Source of the DNA: Planotetraspora kaengkrachanensis
GTDB taxonomy: Bacteria > Actinomycetota > Actinomycetes > Streptosporangiales > Streptosporangiaceae
Direction: 5' to 3'
Assembly (NCBI RefSeq): GCF_016862895.1
Contig: NZ_BONV01000051.1
Span: 1-64,000, forward strand
DNA: 64,000 nt
Shown here: piece after piece, positions 27,993 to 37,083 of the stretch
Position numbering within the stretch: position 1 is the first letter of the stretch
Layout: every line of letters starts with the position of its first letter
Translations under genes and position numbers: made by a program
The notes under the pieces: generated by a model
Told to the model about the DNA's origin: nothing
Databases searched by the model: none
The model's input: the letters and a program-made list of their open reading frames with translations, nothing else

Positions 27993-29522
27993 GTGTTCGA
28001 GACCCTTTCCGACCGGCTGACTTCGGTCTTCTCCTCTCTTCGGTCCAAAGGCAGGCTTTCCGACGCCGACATCGACGCGACCTGCCGCGAGATTCGCATC
28101 GCGCTGCTCGAGGCGGACGTCTCACTGGCGGTCGTCAAGGACTTCGTGGCGCGGATCAAGGAACGGGCGCGCGGAGCCGAGGTCTCCCAGGCGCTGAACC
28201 CCGCCCAGCAGGTCGTGAAGATCGTCAACGACGAGCTGATCGAGATCCTCGGTGGCGAGACGCGGCGGCTCCGCTACGCCAAGACGCCGCCGACCGTCAT
28301 CATGCTGGCCGGCCTCCAGGGCTCAGGTAAGACGACGCTCGCGGGAAAGCTGGCCAAGTGGCTGCGAGACCAGGGGCACGCGCCGCTGCTCGTCGCGTGT
28401 GACCTTCAGCGTCCCAACGCGGTCCAGCAGTTGTCGGTCGTGGCCGAGCGCGCGGAGGTCGCCGTCTACGCCCCCGAGCCGGGCAACGGCGTGGGCGACC
28501 CGGTCGCGGTCGCCCGGCAGTCGATCGACCACGCGCGGCGCCAGCAGCATGACGTGGTCATCGTCGACACCGCCGGCCGGCTGGGCATCGACCAGGAGCT
28601 GATGAAGCAGGCCGCAGACATCCGCGACGCGATCAGCCCCGACGAGGTGCTGTTCGTGGTCGACGCGATGATCGGCCAGGACGCCGTCAGCACCGCCCAG
28701 GCGTTCATGGACGGGGTCGGCTTCGACGGCGTCGTCCTCACCAAGCTCGACGGCGACGCCCGCGGCGGCGCCGCCCTGTCCGTCCGGCACGTCACCGGCC
28801 GCCCGATCATGTTCGCGTCGACGGGTGAGAAGCTCGCCGACTTCGACGCGTTCCACCCGGACCGCATGGCGGGCCGGATCCTCGACATGGGTGACATCCT
28901 CACCCTGATCGAGCAGGCGCAGAAGACGTTCGACGAAGAGCAGGCCGCCAAGATGGCGGAGAAGCTCGTCGCCGGGGACGGCTTCACGCTCGACGACTTC
29001 CTCGAGCAGATGATGATGGTCCGCAAGATGGGCCCCATCAAGAACCTCCTCGGCATGATGCCCGGCATGGGGCAGATGCGGGACCAGCTCAACCAGGTCG
29101 ACGACCGCGATCTCGACCGCATCGCCGCGATCATCCGCTCGATGACCCCGGGTGAGCGCCAGGAGCCGAAGCTCATCAACGGCTCGCGCCGCGCCCGCAT
29201 CGCGAAGGGCTCCGGCGTGAGCGTCACCGAGGTGAGCGGCCTCGTCGTCCGCTTCTTCGAAGCGCAGAAGATGATGAAGCGGATGAGCCAGGGCATGGGC
29301 ATTCCGGGCCTTCCCGGGGGTCGCAACAAGGCGCAGAAGGCGCAGAAGGCCAAGAAGGGCCGTCGCGTGAGCGGTGACCCGCGCAAGGCCGGTCAGCCCA
29401 AGTCCGGAGCGGGAGCCGGAGCCGGGGCGGAGGAGACGGCTCAGCCTCGGGGCGGGGCGCTCGGCAACCTGCAGCTTCCGCCCGGGTTCGACCCGTCCAA
29501 GTTCAAGCTGCCCGGTCAGTAA
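27993..29522 (+). CDS. ffh: signal recognition particle protein Ffh
   Basis: 509-residue SRP54 GTPase. N domain; G domain with GLQGSGKTTLAGKLA (about 107-121), DTAGRLGID and TKLDGDARGG; M domain with MMMVRKMGPIKNLLGMMPGM, which binds SRP RNA and signal sequences. Lys- and Ala/Gly-rich tail. GTG 27993 gives the standard N-terminus MFETLSDRL; the RBS is weak. A TAGGCT hexamer at 27930-27935 could be its -10 box. No SRP RNA is seen nearby. Confidence 0.96.
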   Translation: MFETLSDRLTSVFSSLRSKGRLSDADIDATCREIRIALLEADVSLAVVKDFVARIKERARGAEVSQALNPAQQVVKIVNDELIEILGGETRRLRYAKTPPTVIMLAGLQGSGKTTLAGKLAKWLRDQGHAPLLVACDLQRPNAVQQLSVVAERAEVAVYAPEPGNGVGDPVAVARQSIDHARRQQHDVVIVDTAGRLGIDQELMKQAADIRDAISPDEVLFVVDAMIGQDAVSTAQAFMDGVGFDGVVLTKLDGDARGGAALSVRHVTGRPIMFASTGEKLADFDAFHPDRMAGRILDMGDILTLIEQAQKTFDEEQAAKMAEKLVAGDGFTLDDFLEQMMMVRKMGPIKNLLGMMPGMGQMRDQLNQVDDRDLDRIAAIIRSMTPGERQEPKLINGSRRARIAKGSGVSVTEVSGLVVRFFEAQKMMKRMSQGMGIPGLPGGRNKAQKAQKAKKGRRVSGDPRKAGQPKSGAGAGAGAEETAQPRGGALGNLQLPPGFDPSKFKLPGQ

Positions 29523-29530
29523 GCGGGGGT

Positions 29531-29553
29531 CCGGCGGCGGTTCCGGCCGCCGG
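29531..29553 (+). terminator. hairpin after ffh
   Basis: CCGGCGGC (29531-29538) and GCCGCCGG (29546-29553) pair around a 7-base loop 8 bases after the ffh stop. No T-run follows. Probably ends or slows ffh transcription before the rpsP leader. Confidence 0.5.
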
Positions 29554-29766
29554 CCCGCACAACGATCACGAATTCGTCGACGTCACATCGGCGACGATTG
29601 GCCGAGCACCCGCATGCGTCTGGCAGAATGTCTAGCTGGAACATCGTGACCAGGCGGGTGCCCTCTCACCCCCGCCGGTCGCGTCTGTCCCTCGGGCGGG
29701 CTCCCATCGTGCCCCACTCGATGAGACACCGCTCACCCACGCTCTAATGCAGGAGAGACCACACCC

Positions 29767-30219
29767 GTGGCAGTCAAGATCAAGCTCAAGCGGCTCGGCA
29801 TGATCCGCAACCCGCAGTACCGCATCGTCGTCGCCGACAGCCGCACCAAGCGTGACGGCCGTGCGATCGAGGAGATCGGTCTGTACCACCCGAAGGAGAA
29901 CCCCTCGCGCATCGAGGTGAACTCCGACCGGGCGCAGTACTGGCTGGGCGTCGGCGCGCAGCCGACCGAGCCGGTCCTCAAGCTCTTCAAGCTGACCGGC
30001 GACTGGCAGAAGTTCAAGGGCGAGCCCGCTCCGGCGCCGCTCCTGGTCGCCGAGCCGAAGGCCGACCGCCACGCCGCCTACGAGGCGGCGGCGAAGGAGA
30101 CGCTGGCCAGCGACGCCGGCGCCGCCACCACGCCGAAGAAGGCGAAGAAGCCGGCCAAGTCCGAAGAGACCGCTGAGGCGCCCGCCGCCACCGAGGAGAA
30201 GCCGGAAGGCGGGTCCTGA
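29767..30219 (+). CDS. rpsP: 30S ribosomal protein S16
   Basis: 150 residues: the S16 core ([47 protein letters not shown]) followed by a 60-residue Ala/Lys/Glu extension typical of actinobacteria. AGGAGAG precedes GTG 29767. The KH-domain gene starts right after the stop, and rimM and trmD follow, the widespread S16 operon order. Confidence 0.96.
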   Translation: MAVKIKLKRLGMIRNPQYRIVVADSRTKRDGRAIEEIGLYHPKENPSRIEVNSDRAQYWLGVGAQPTEPVLKLFKLTGDWQKFKGEPAPAPLLVAEPKADRHAAYEAAAKETLASDAGAATTPKKAKKPAKSEETAEAPAATEEKPEGGS

Positions 30220-30220
30220 G

Positions 30221-30463
30221 GTGCTCGAGGAAGCCCTCGAGCATCTGGTGAAGGGCATCGTCGAACATCCCGACGAAGTCCAGGTCCGAGCCCGGCGCAT
30301 CCGCACCGGGCGCGTCCTCGAGGTTCGGGTACATCCCGAGGACCTCGGCAAGGTCATCGGCCGCGGGGGCCGTACGGCCAAGGCGCTGCGCACCGTGGTG
30401 ACAGCGCTGGCCGACGGCAAGTACGTCCGGGTCGACCTGGTCGATCTGGACGAGGCCCGCTGA
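30221..30463 (+). CDS. khpA: KH-domain RNA-binding protein KhpA
   Basis: 80-residue single-KH protein (YlqC/KhpA family). IGRGGRTAKALRTVV is the GxxG nucleic-acid-binding loop (Ile-Gly-Arg-Gly-Gly). Starts with GTG two bases after the rpsP stop TGA. In Firmicutes KhpA pairs with KhpB to bind RNA; its role in actinobacteria is less clear. A strong terminator follows. Confidence 0.93.
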   Translation: MLEEALEHLVKGIVEHPDEVQVRARRIRTGRVLEVRVHPEDLGKVIGRGGRTAKALRTVVTALADGKYVRVDLVDLDEAR

Positions 30464-30476
30464 GTAGAACCGCACG

Positions 30477-30514
30477 GCCGGGGGACCCTCACACGAGGGT
30501 CCCCCGGCTCGTTT
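30477..30514 (+). terminator. intrinsic terminator after khpA
   Basis: GCCGGGGGACCCTC (30477-30490), loop ACAC, and the exact complement 30495-30508 form a 14-bp stem followed by TCGTTT. Splits rpsP-khpA from rimM-trmD. Confidence 0.8.
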
Positions 30515-30572
30515 CCGGGGGCGTGACGACGTCGCGGCCGGGGTTCCACAGACGTTCGGAGGAAGGCGACAA

Positions 30573-31091
30573 GTGCAGCTAGTCGTGGGCAGGATCGGCC
30601 GGCCCCACGGAGTGCGGGGCGAGGTCACGATCGAGGTGCGCACCGACGACCCCGACCTGCGGTTCGCCCCCGGTACGGCTCTCGCCACCGATCCTCCGGG
30701 CCGCGGGCCGCTCGTCGTCGAGCGGGCTCGCTGGAACGCGGGCATCCTGCTGCTTGCCGTCGCCGGCGTGCACGACAGGGACGCCGCCGAGTCGCTGCGC
30801 GGGACGTTGCTGGTGGTCGACTCGGCCGACATCCCCGCGCTGGATGATCCGGACGAGTTCCACGACCACGAACTGGTCGGCCTCTCCGTGATCACGGCCG
30901 GCGGGGAGGGCGTGGGGGAGGTCGCCGAGGTCCTCCATCATGGACAGGACCTGCTGGTGGTGCGCCGCCCGGGCGGGGACGAGGTATACGTGCCGTTCGT
31001 CAAGGCGCTCGTGCCCGAGATCGACCTCGAGAAGGGCCTGCTCGTCGTGGACGCCCCGCCGGGCCTGCTGGACCTCGGCGAGACGGAGTAG
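30573..31091 (+). CDS. rimM: ribosome maturation factor RimM
   Basis: 172 residues. N-terminal RimM barrel starts VVGRIGRPHGVRGEVTIEVR; the C-terminal PRC barrel contains YVPFVKALVPEIDLEKG and VVDAPPGLLDL. Assists 30S head assembly by binding S19. GGAGGAAGG precedes GTG 30573. trmD follows after 12 bases. Confidence 0.95.
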   Translation: MQLVVGRIGRPHGVRGEVTIEVRTDDPDLRFAPGTALATDPPGRGPLVVERARWNAGILLLAVAGVHDRDAAESLRGTLLVVDSADIPALDDPDEFHDHELVGLSVITAGGEGVGEVAEVLHHGQDLLVVRRPGGDEVYVPFVKALVPEIDLEKGLLVVDAPPGLLDLGETE

Positions 31092-31103
31092 GAGGCCGGG
31101 ACC

Positions 31104-31928
31104 GTGCGCGTCGACATCATCTCGATCTTCCCGGAGTACTTCGCACCGCTTGACGTGTCGCTCATGGGCAAGGCCCGCGAGCGCGGCATCCTGGACATCC
31201 GGCTCCACCAGCTCCGTGACTGGACCCGAGACGTCCACAAGACCGTCGACGACACTCCGTACGGCGGCGGCCCCGGCATGGTGATGAAGCCGGAGATCTG
31301 GGGCGAGGCGATCGACACCGTGGTCGAGCGGGGCCGGTCGGAGGGCGACACGTCCGCCCTGCCGCGGATGATCGTGCCGACGCCGAGCGGCCGGCCGTTC
31401 ACCCAGGAAGTGGCCCTGGACTACGCCAGGGAGCCCTGGCTGCTGTTCGCCCCCGCCCGATACGAGGGCATCGACTCCCGCGTCATGGCCGAGTACGGCT
31501 CCCGCCTGCGCGTCGACGAGGTGAGCATCGGCGACTATGTTCTGGCGGGGGGAGAGGCGGCCGTGCTCGTCATCGTCGAGGCCGTCGGCCGCCTGCTGCC
31601 GGGGGTCCTGGGCAACGCGTGCTCGGTCGCGGACGACTCCTTCGCCCCCGGGGCGATGGCCAACCTGTTAGAAGGCCCCGTCTACACCAAGCCGCCCGTG
31701 TGGCGCGGCCACGAGGTCCCGGAGATCCTTCTGTCGGGCCACCACGGCAAGATCGCCCGGTGGCGCCGCGACGAGGCGTTCCGCCGGACCCTGGCCAAGC
31801 GGCCGGAACTCATCGCGAGACTCGACCCCGAGGCCCTGGACAAGCACGACAGGCGGGTTCTGGATGAGCTGGAACGTAAGGCTTCCGGCGACGCGTTTCG
31901 CGCGGGGCCGGAAGATATGGCAAACTGA
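31104..31928 (+). CDS. trmD: tRNA (guanine37-N1)-methyltransferase TrmD
   Basis: 274-residue SPOUT enzyme making m1G37 in tRNA. YGGGPGMVMKPE, FAPARYEGIDSRV and the trefoil-knot SAM-binding segment VSIGDYVLAGGEAAVLVIVE are visible; LLPGVLGN follows. RBS TAGGAGG precedes GTG 31104. Confidence 0.96.
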   Translation: MRVDIISIFPEYFAPLDVSLMGKARERGILDIRLHQLRDWTRDVHKTVDDTPYGGGPGMVMKPEIWGEAIDTVVERGRSEGDTSALPRMIVPTPSGRPFTQEVALDYAREPWLLFAPARYEGIDSRVMAEYGSRLRVDEVSIGDYVLAGGEAAVLVIVEAVGRLLPGVLGNACSVADDSFAPGAMANLLEGPVYTKPPVWRGHEVPEILLSGHHGKIARWRRDEAFRRTLAKRPELIARLDPEALDKHDRRVLDELERKASGDAFRAGPEDMAN

Positions 31929-32100
31929 GTCGCTGCTGCCGATTTTCGTTGTGGCGGTGTGATCCGGGCGCGGCCCGGTCCACAATCAGTACGCAGTAAG
32001 TCAGACGTATCAAGCCAAGCGTGCGCGTCCCCCTCGCTGCCGACCCTTCCGGATCGGCCGGGCGGACCTCCGCGCGCCCATGTCAAGAGGAACCGCTGCC

Positions 32101-32463
32101 ATGCACACGCAGATCCAGGAGCTCGAGAAGGCCGCTCTCCGGAGCGACGTACCGGCGTTCCGCCCCGGTGACACGCTGGAGGTCCACGTCCGCGTCGTCG
32201 AGGGCAACCGGTCCCGTATCCAGGTGTTCAAGGGATTCGTCCTGCGCCGCCAGGGCGGTGGCGCCCGTGAGACGTTCACCGTGCGCAAGGTGAGCTACGG
32301 CGTCGGCGTCGAGCGCACCTTCCCCGTGCACAGCCCGGTGATCGAGAAGATCACCGTGGTCACCCGCGGTGACGTCCGCAGGGCGAAGCTGTACTACATG
32401 CGCGACCTGCGCGGCAAGGCCGCCCGCATCCGCGAGAAGCGCGAAGCGCTCCCCGCCAAGTAG
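32101..32463 (+). CDS. rplS: 50S ribosomal protein L19
   Basis: 120 residues with [40 protein letters not shown] and the C-terminal [23 protein letters not shown] 32101 follows GAGGAACC; an upstream in-frame ATG at 32080 would add seven residues not found in L19. Followed by a clear intrinsic terminator. Confidence 0.96.
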   Translation: MHTQIQELEKAALRSDVPAFRPGDTLEVHVRVVEGNRSRIQVFKGFVLRRQGGGARETFTVRKVSYGVGVERTFPVHSPVIEKITVVTRGDVRRAKLYYMRDLRGKAARIREKREALPAK

Positions 32464-32477
32464 ACCAGGCGATGACG

Positions 32478-32514
32478 ATGGCCCGTGCCCGGTGGCGCGG
32501 GCCATTTTCTTTTT
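32478..32514 (+). terminator. intrinsic terminator after rplS
   Basis: ATGGCCCGTGCC (32478-32489) pairs with 32494-32505 over 12 positions with one G-U, loop CGGT, then TTTTCTTTTT. One of the best terminators in the window. Confidence 0.88.
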
Positions 32515-32601
32515 GCCGGTGAAGCCGAGTCCCCCGGCGGTGACTGCCAGGGACATCATTTAGGCTCAGCAGCATTGACTAACGAGGGGCGGGGGTTCGA
32601 A

Positions 32602-33423
32602 GTGCACCTGCCTGCCGAGGACGGGGTGGACGTGGTCGCGGAAGACACCCAGCAGGCCGCCAAGGGCGGCGAGGGGAAGAAGGGCTCTTTCTGGCGGGAA
32701 TTGCCCGTTCTGGTCGTGGTCGCGCTACTCCTCGCGCTGCTCATCAAGTCGTTCGTGGTGCAGGCCTTCTACATCCCGTCCGAATCGATGGAGGACACCC
32801 TGCTCAAGAACGACAGGGTGCTCGTCAACAAGCTCGTCTACCACGTGCGCGACATCGAGCGCGGCGACGTCGTGGTCTTCAGCGGCGTGGACTCCTGGGA
32901 TCCCGAGATCCAGCTGGAGGAGCCGACGAACCCGGTGGCGGCGTTCTTCCGCTGGGTCGGCACGGCGTTCGGCGTCGTCCCCGGTGAGAAGGACTACATC
33001 AAGCGGGTGATCGGCGTCCCCGGGGACAAGGTCAAGTGCTGCGACGCCAAGGGCCGCGTCACGGTGAACGGGACCCCGATCGACGAGCAGGGCTACCTCT
33101 ACCCGGGCGACCAGCCCTCCCAGAGCGACTTCGAGGTGACGGTGCCCCCGGACCGGCTCTGGGTGATGGGCGACCACCGGTCGGTCTCCCTCGACTCCCG
33201 GTCGCACGTCGGCGACCCGGGCGGAGGGACCATCCCCATCGACAAGGTGATCGGGCGGGCATTCGTGATCGTCTGGCCGTTCGACCGCGCGAAGATCCTG
33301 CCGATCCCCGACACCTTCTCCCAGCCCGCTCTCCAGACCGCGGTCAGCGCCGCCCCGCTGGCCGCCGGATTCGTCGGAGCGGTGCCGCTCGTCCTGCTGC
33401 GCCGTCGCATGACCAGGCGATAG
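32602..33423 (+). CDS. lepB: type I signal peptidase LepB (first of two)
   Basis: 273 residues. TM anchor at 36-53 (VLVVVALLLALLIKSFVV), catalytic Ser62 in IPSESM, general-base Lys in IKRVIGVPGDKV, GDHR box, and a second C-terminal TM segment (AAPLAAGFVGAVPLVLL). Removes signal peptides on the outer face of the membrane. GTG 32602 has GAGGGGCGGGGG upstream. A TTG at 32575 is in frame but sits about where transcription would start if TAGGCT at 32561-32566 is the -10 box. Adjacent duplicate follows 10 bases later. Confidence 0.93.
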   Translation: MHLPAEDGVDVVAEDTQQAAKGGEGKKGSFWRELPVLVVVALLLALLIKSFVVQAFYIPSESMEDTLLKNDRVLVNKLVYHVRDIERGDVVVFSGVDSWDPEIQLEEPTNPVAAFFRWVGTAFGVVPGEKDYIKRVIGVPGDKVKCCDAKGRVTVNGTPIDEQGYLYPGDQPSQSDFEVTVPPDRLWVMGDHRSVSLDSRSHVGDPGGGTIPIDKVIGRAFVIVWPFDRAKILPIPDTFSQPALQTAVSAAPLAAGFVGAVPLVLLRRRMTRR

Positions 33424-33433
33424 CCGGCGCGTC

Positions 33434-34027
33434 ATGGCCGAAGAGAAGGATCCTCCGGCCGCGAAACGCTCAGGAACGCTTGAGACGATCCTGTTCCTGC
33501 TGGGCGGTGTCGCCGTGGCCGTGCTCGTCCACATGTTCGCGCTGCAGTCGTTCTACATCCCGTCCGAGTCCATGGAGAACACCCTCCTCGTCAACGACCG
33601 CGTGCTGGTGAACAAGCTCGCCTACCGCTTCGGCGACGTGGAACGCGGCGACATCGTCGTCTTCAAGGGCTGGACGGGTGAGGACACCATCAAGCGGGTG
33701 ATCGCGAAGGGCGGGGACACCGTCCGGTGCTGCGACGCGCGTAACCGGATCACGGTCAACGGCACCCCGCTCGACGAGCAGGGCGGCTACGTGTACCCCG
33801 GCGCCTCTCCCTCGGACCGGCCCTTCGATGTCACGGTGCCCGAGGGCCGCCTCTGGCTGATGGGTGATCATCGTGACGACTCCCAGGACTCCCGGGCGTT
33901 CATCCGGGACGGCCACCAAGGGACGATCTCGGAGGGCGATGTGATCGGCCGGGCCTTCGTCCTGTACTGGCCGTTGTCCCGAGGGACGTTGCTGTCCCCT
34001 CCCGAGACTTTCGCGGCGATTCACTGA
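33434..34027 (+). CDS. lepB: type I signal peptidase LepB (second of two)
   Basis: 197 residues. TM anchor at 19-36, catalytic Ser46 (IPSESM), Lys in TIKRVIAKGGDTV, and LMGDHRDDSQDSR. It lacks the 40-residue insertion after DVVVF and the C-terminal TM helix of the first copy. Tandem lepB genes between rplS and rnhB are usual in filamentous actinobacteria, and the copies may share substrates unequally (family knowledge). Confidence 0.94.
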   Translation: MAEEKDPPAAKRSGTLETILFLLGGVAVAVLVHMFALQSFYIPSESMENTLLVNDRVLVNKLAYRFGDVERGDIVVFKGWTGEDTIKRVIAKGGDTVRCCDARNRITVNGTPLDEQGGYVYPGASPSDRPFDVTVPEGRLWLMGDHRDDSQDSRAFIRDGHQGTISEGDVIGRAFVLYWPLSRGTLLSPPETFAAIH

Positions 34028-34105
34028 GCCGACCTGCCGCTGCTCCGATCGAGTGTGCTCTGGCCGTACCGTGAGGCCCGAATGGAGCGTAATCTGCTTG
34101 TCGTC

Positions 34106-34831
34106 ATGACAGCTGCGTATCGCCCGCGTCCCAGTGTCGTACGGCGGGATTCGGGACTCTACGGCTACGAGCGTGCTCTCGCCCGACGAGGGTTCACGCC
34201 GGTCGCCGGGGTGGACGAGGCCGGGCGTGGGGCCTGCGCCGGGCCGCTGGTGGTCGCCGCCGTGGTGCTGGGCCGGGAGATCGACGGCCTGACCGACTCC
34301 AAACTCGTGGCGGAGCCGACACGCGAACGCCTGTACGATCAAGTGCTCGCCTCGGCCAAGGCCGTGAGCGTCGTGGTGATACCTCCGGAGGAGATCGACT
34401 CACGCGGCCTGCACAAGTGCAACATCGCCGGAATGCGCAGGGCGGTGGCCGGTCTGGAGATCGACCTCGGGTACGTGCTGATCGACGGTTTCCCCGTCCC
34501 CGGCCTTCCCGCCCCGTCGCTCGCGGTGTGGAAGGGCGATCAGGTCGCGGCCTGTGTGGCTGCGGCGTCGATCGTGGCCAAGGTGACCAGGGATCGCATG
34601 ATGCACGCTCTGGACGGCGTCCACCCGGAGTACGGCTTCGCTGAGCACAAGGGGTACGTCACCCCCGCTCATCGGCGGGCTTTGGGCGTACACGGACCGA
34701 CCCCGCATCATCGGTTCTCGTTCGTGACGGTGGCGAGGGTGACTCGTGGCTCGCCGCTCCGGGATGCGAGCCCATGGGCCAGGCAGGATGGGGACATGCG
34801 CGAGAATGAGGTAGGGGCCGGTGTCGTCTGA
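34106..34831 (+). CDS. rnhB: ribonuclease HII
   Basis: 241 residues. [20 protein letters not shown] carries the first catalytic Asp-Glu pair, LTDSKL and DGFPVPGLP the others, and [14 protein letters not shown] the conserved Ser/Lys segment. Removes RNA from RNA-DNA hybrids. ATG 34106 gives the usual N-terminus; ATG 34082 has a better RBS (GAGG, 5 bases) and adds eight residues. Confidence 0.94.
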   Translation: MTAAYRPRPSVVRRDSGLYGYERALARRGFTPVAGVDEAGRGACAGPLVVAAVVLGREIDGLTDSKLVAEPTRERLYDQVLASAKAVSVVVIPPEEIDSRGLHKCNIAGMRRAVAGLEIDLGYVLIDGFPVPGLPAPSLAVWKGDQVAACVAAASIVAKVTRDRMMHALDGVHPEYGFAEHKGYVTPAHRRALGVHGPTPHHRFSFVTVARVTRGSPLRDASPWARQDGDMRENEVGAGVV

Positions 34832-34870
34832 AAGGGCGATCTCGACGGGGAGTGGAAGAGGAGGACCGGG

Positions 34871-35194
34871 ATGAGCGCGGAGGATCTCGAGAAATACGAG
34901 ACCGAGATGGAGTTGCAGCTCTACCGGGAGTACCGCGACGTGGTCGGGCTGTTCACCTATGTCGTGGAGACCGAGCGGCGCTTCTACCTGACCAACTCCG
35001 TTGATCTCGACGTCCGAACGGCTGAGAACGGGGATGTCTTCTTCGACGTGAAGATGCAGGACGCCTGGGTCTGGGACATGTACCGCCCGGCCAGGTTCGT
35101 CAAGAACGTCCGGGTCGTCACCTTCAAGGACGTCAACGTCGAAGAGCTGGCCAAACCCGATCTGGAGATGCCCAAGGAGGGCTTCTCCAACTGA
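34871..35194 (+). CDS. DUF2469 protein
   Basis: 107-residue actinobacterial conserved protein. DLEKYETEMELQLYREYRDV, DVFFDVKMQDAWVWDMYRP and VRVVTFKDVNVEEL are the hallmark blocks. It almost always lies between rnhB and yraN. No function known to me. AGGAGGACCGGG precedes ATG 34871. Confidence 0.93.
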   Translation: MSAEDLEKYETEMELQLYREYRDVVGLFTYVVETERRFYLTNSVDLDVRTAENGDVFFDVKMQDAWVWDMYRPARFVKNVRVVTFKDVNVEELAKPDLEMPKEGFSN

Positions 35195-35272
35195 CGTCCC
35201 CGCTCGGGCCGGTTTTCCACAGAGCGGGGTTCGGCGGCTTCCGGCCGCGGCCGTTCGCCGCAGACTTCCGTC

Positions 35273-36187
35273 ATGCGTCGTGCTTCATCCGCCGGCTCCC
35301 TGAGCGTCCTTGATCCGCCGACCTTTTGTGCCGCCGCGGCTCTGGTCCTGGTGACGGTCGGGCTGGTGGCCTTCTCGGCGGTGCCGGCGGCCGCCGACGC
35401 CGACCCGTCCGCCTGGCGCTGGCCGGTGGCGGGCGGGCGAACGGTGATCAGGCATTTCGATCCGCCCGCTCAGCCCTGGCTCGCCGGGCACCGGGGGATC
35501 GACGTCGCGGCGCTGCCGGGCGACGAGGTCCGTGCGGCCGGGGCCGGGACGGTCGGATTCGCCGGTTCGGTGGGCGGCAGGGGCGCCGTCACGATCGTCC
35601 ACCCGGGCGGCCTGCGGACCACCTACCTGCCGATCCAGCCCACGGTGCGGCCGGGCCACGTCGTCGTGGCGGGCCAGGTGATCGGCGTCCTGGATGGCGG
35701 GCCAGGTCACTGCCGGGTGGCATGCCTGCACTGGGGGCTGCTGCGGGGGAACATCTACCTCGATCCGCTCGTCCTTTTCGGCTCCGGCCGGGTGCGTCTG
35801 TTGCCGAGATGGGGTGAGGACCCGCCCTTCCGGCCCGCTCTTCGAGCCTGGGGACATGCGGGCCCGAGCGACGCTCAGCGGCCGCGGCCGACGTCCCCGT
35901 CGGCAGCATGGCCGGTCTCGTCTCCGTCGGCAGCGCCGCCGGGCTTGCCAGGCCGCCGTGTGGGGGTTGCGAGGATGTCGGCGGTGTCGGATCTGCGAGA
36001 TTCTGATGTCCTGCCGACTGTCCTGCCGACTGTCCTGCCGACTGTCCTGCCGACTGTGCTGCCGGCCGGAGCGGTGGTCGCCCTCCTGACCGGACTCCTG
36101 GCCATGCGCCGAGCCCTGCGCCGTCGGAGGGCCGGACCGCAGGGGCGAGTCAGGCCCGGGGGTGCGCCTGGCGGTAGGCGGTCCTGA
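35273..36187 (+). CDS. M23-family peptidase-like protein with C-terminal membrane anchor
   Basis: 304 residues. Signal peptide or TM at about 18-40 (AAAALVLVTVGLVAFSAVPA), then a LytM/M23 domain (about 50-165). Zinc ligands are readable as the His of IRHFD, the Asp of HRGIDVA and the second His of a degenerate CLHWGLLRGN. A Pro/Ser-rich linker with an LPTV repeat leads to a second TM helix (GAVVALLTGLLAM) and an Arg-rich end. M23 enzymes cleave peptidoglycan cross-links; the C-terminal anchor is uncommon. Its last 38 bases overlap the convergent xerC gene. Confidence 0.8.
   Translation: MRRASSAGSLSVLDPPTFCAAAALVLVTVGLVAFSAVPAAADADPSAWRWPVAGGRTVIRHFDPPAQPWLAGHRGIDVAALPGDEVRAAGAGTVGFAGSVGGRGAVTIVHPGGLRTTYLPIQPTVRPGHVVVAGQVIGVLDGGPGHCRVACLHWGLLRGNIYLDPLVLFGSGRVRLLPRWGEDPPFRPALRAWGHAGPSDAQRPRPTSPSAAWPVSSPSAAPPGLPGRRVGVARMSAVSDLRDSDVLPTVLPTVLPTVLPTVLPAGAVVALLTGLLAMRRALRRRRAGPQGRVRPGGAPGGRRS
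36011..36058 (+). repeat. four 12-bp tandem repeats encoding LPTV
   Basis: CTGCCGACTGTC occurs at 36011, 36023 and 36035, with the fourth copy (36047-36058) ending in G. They code for (LPTV)4 just before the C-terminal membrane helix of the M23 protein. Near-perfect identity implies a variable-number repeat. Confidence 0.9.
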
Positions 36188-37082
36188 GCCGCTCGATCGA
36201 GACGTGGGTGTAGACCTGGGTCGTGGCCAGAGAGGCGTGGCCGAGCATCTCCTGGACACTGCGCAGGTCGGCGCCGCCTTCCAGCATGTGCGTCGCGGCC
36301 GTGTGACGGAGGCCGTGCGGTCCCATGTCCGTGCTCTCGGCCCGGTTCAGGCGGGCGTGCACCACACGCCGGACGGTGCCCTGGTCGATGCGGCCTCCTC
36401 TGACGCCGAGGAACAGAGCCGGGCCGGTTCCTTCACGGATCCACAGCGGGCGTCCCCGGACGCACCAGGCGTCCAGGGCGTGGAGCGCCGGGAGTCCGAA
36501 CGGCACCGTGCGCTCCTTGCGTCCCTTGCCCATCACCCGCAGGGTCGTGCGCTCCCGGTCGACGTCGTCGACGTCGAGGCCGCACAACTCGCTCACGCGG
36601 ACGCCCGTGGCGTACAGCACCTCCATGATCGCCCGATCGCGCAGGTCCTTGGGGTCGCCCGGCCCGTCGAGGGCGAGCACGGCCTCGGCCTCGGCCTGGT
36701 CGAGGACAGCCGGCAACGACCGGGTCGACTTCGCGGTGCCCAGGAGCAGCCCGGGATCGGCGGCCAGCCAGCCGCGCCGATGGCAGAACGCCGTGAAGAC
36801 CCGGGCACAGGCGGTGCGGCGGGCGAGCGTCGCGCGGGAACGGCCCGCCTGATGCTGGTCGCCGAGCCATTCCCGCAGGGCGGCGACGTCCAGGGTGCCG
36901 AGAGTGTCATGAGCGGTGGCACGGAGGTGGCCGAGAAGCGATGTGACGTCACCGATGTACGCCCGCACCGTGTGCGGCGAAAGGTCCCTCTCCAGGCGCA
37001 GATGACGCTCGAACAGGGTCAGGACGGCCTCCGCCGTCTCGCCTGTGCCGTGGACCACGATGTCGCCGGTCATGCCCTCCAT
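36150..37082 (-). CDS. xerC: tyrosine recombinase XerC
   Basis: 310 residues. N-terminal SAM-like DNA-binding domain (about 18-105) and catalytic domain with Arg162 (TGVRVSELCGL), Lys186 (GKGRKE), His256-x-x-Arg259 (HGLRH), His272 (LGHAS) and nucleophile Tyr281 (VYTHVS). Resolves chromosome dimers at dif with XerD. Located next to dprA as in many actinobacteria, not in an integrative element. ATG 37082 lies 1 base after the dprA stop; ATG 37073 is an alternative. Confidence 0.92.
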   Translation of the reverse strand: MEGMTGDIVVHGTGETAEAVLTLFERHLRLERDLSPHTVRAYIGDVTSLLGHLRATAHDTLGTLDVAALREWLGDQHQAGRSRATLARRTACARVFTAFCHRRGWLAADPGLLLGTAKSTRSLPAVLDQAEAEAVLALDGPGDPKDLRDRAIMEVLYATGVRVSELCGLDVDDVDRERTTLRVMGKGRKERTVPFGLPALHALDAWCVRGRPLWIREGTGPALFLGVRGGRIDQGTVRRVVHARLNRAESTDMGPHGLRHTAATHMLEGGADLRSVQEMLGHASLATTQVYTHVSIERLRTAYRQAHPRA

Positions 37083-37083
37083 G

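Noticed and set aside
36150-37082. Integrase of a mobile element
   Set aside because: It matches housekeeping XerC and sits in the conserved dprA neighbourhood, with no tRNA, attachment repeat or phage genes nearby.
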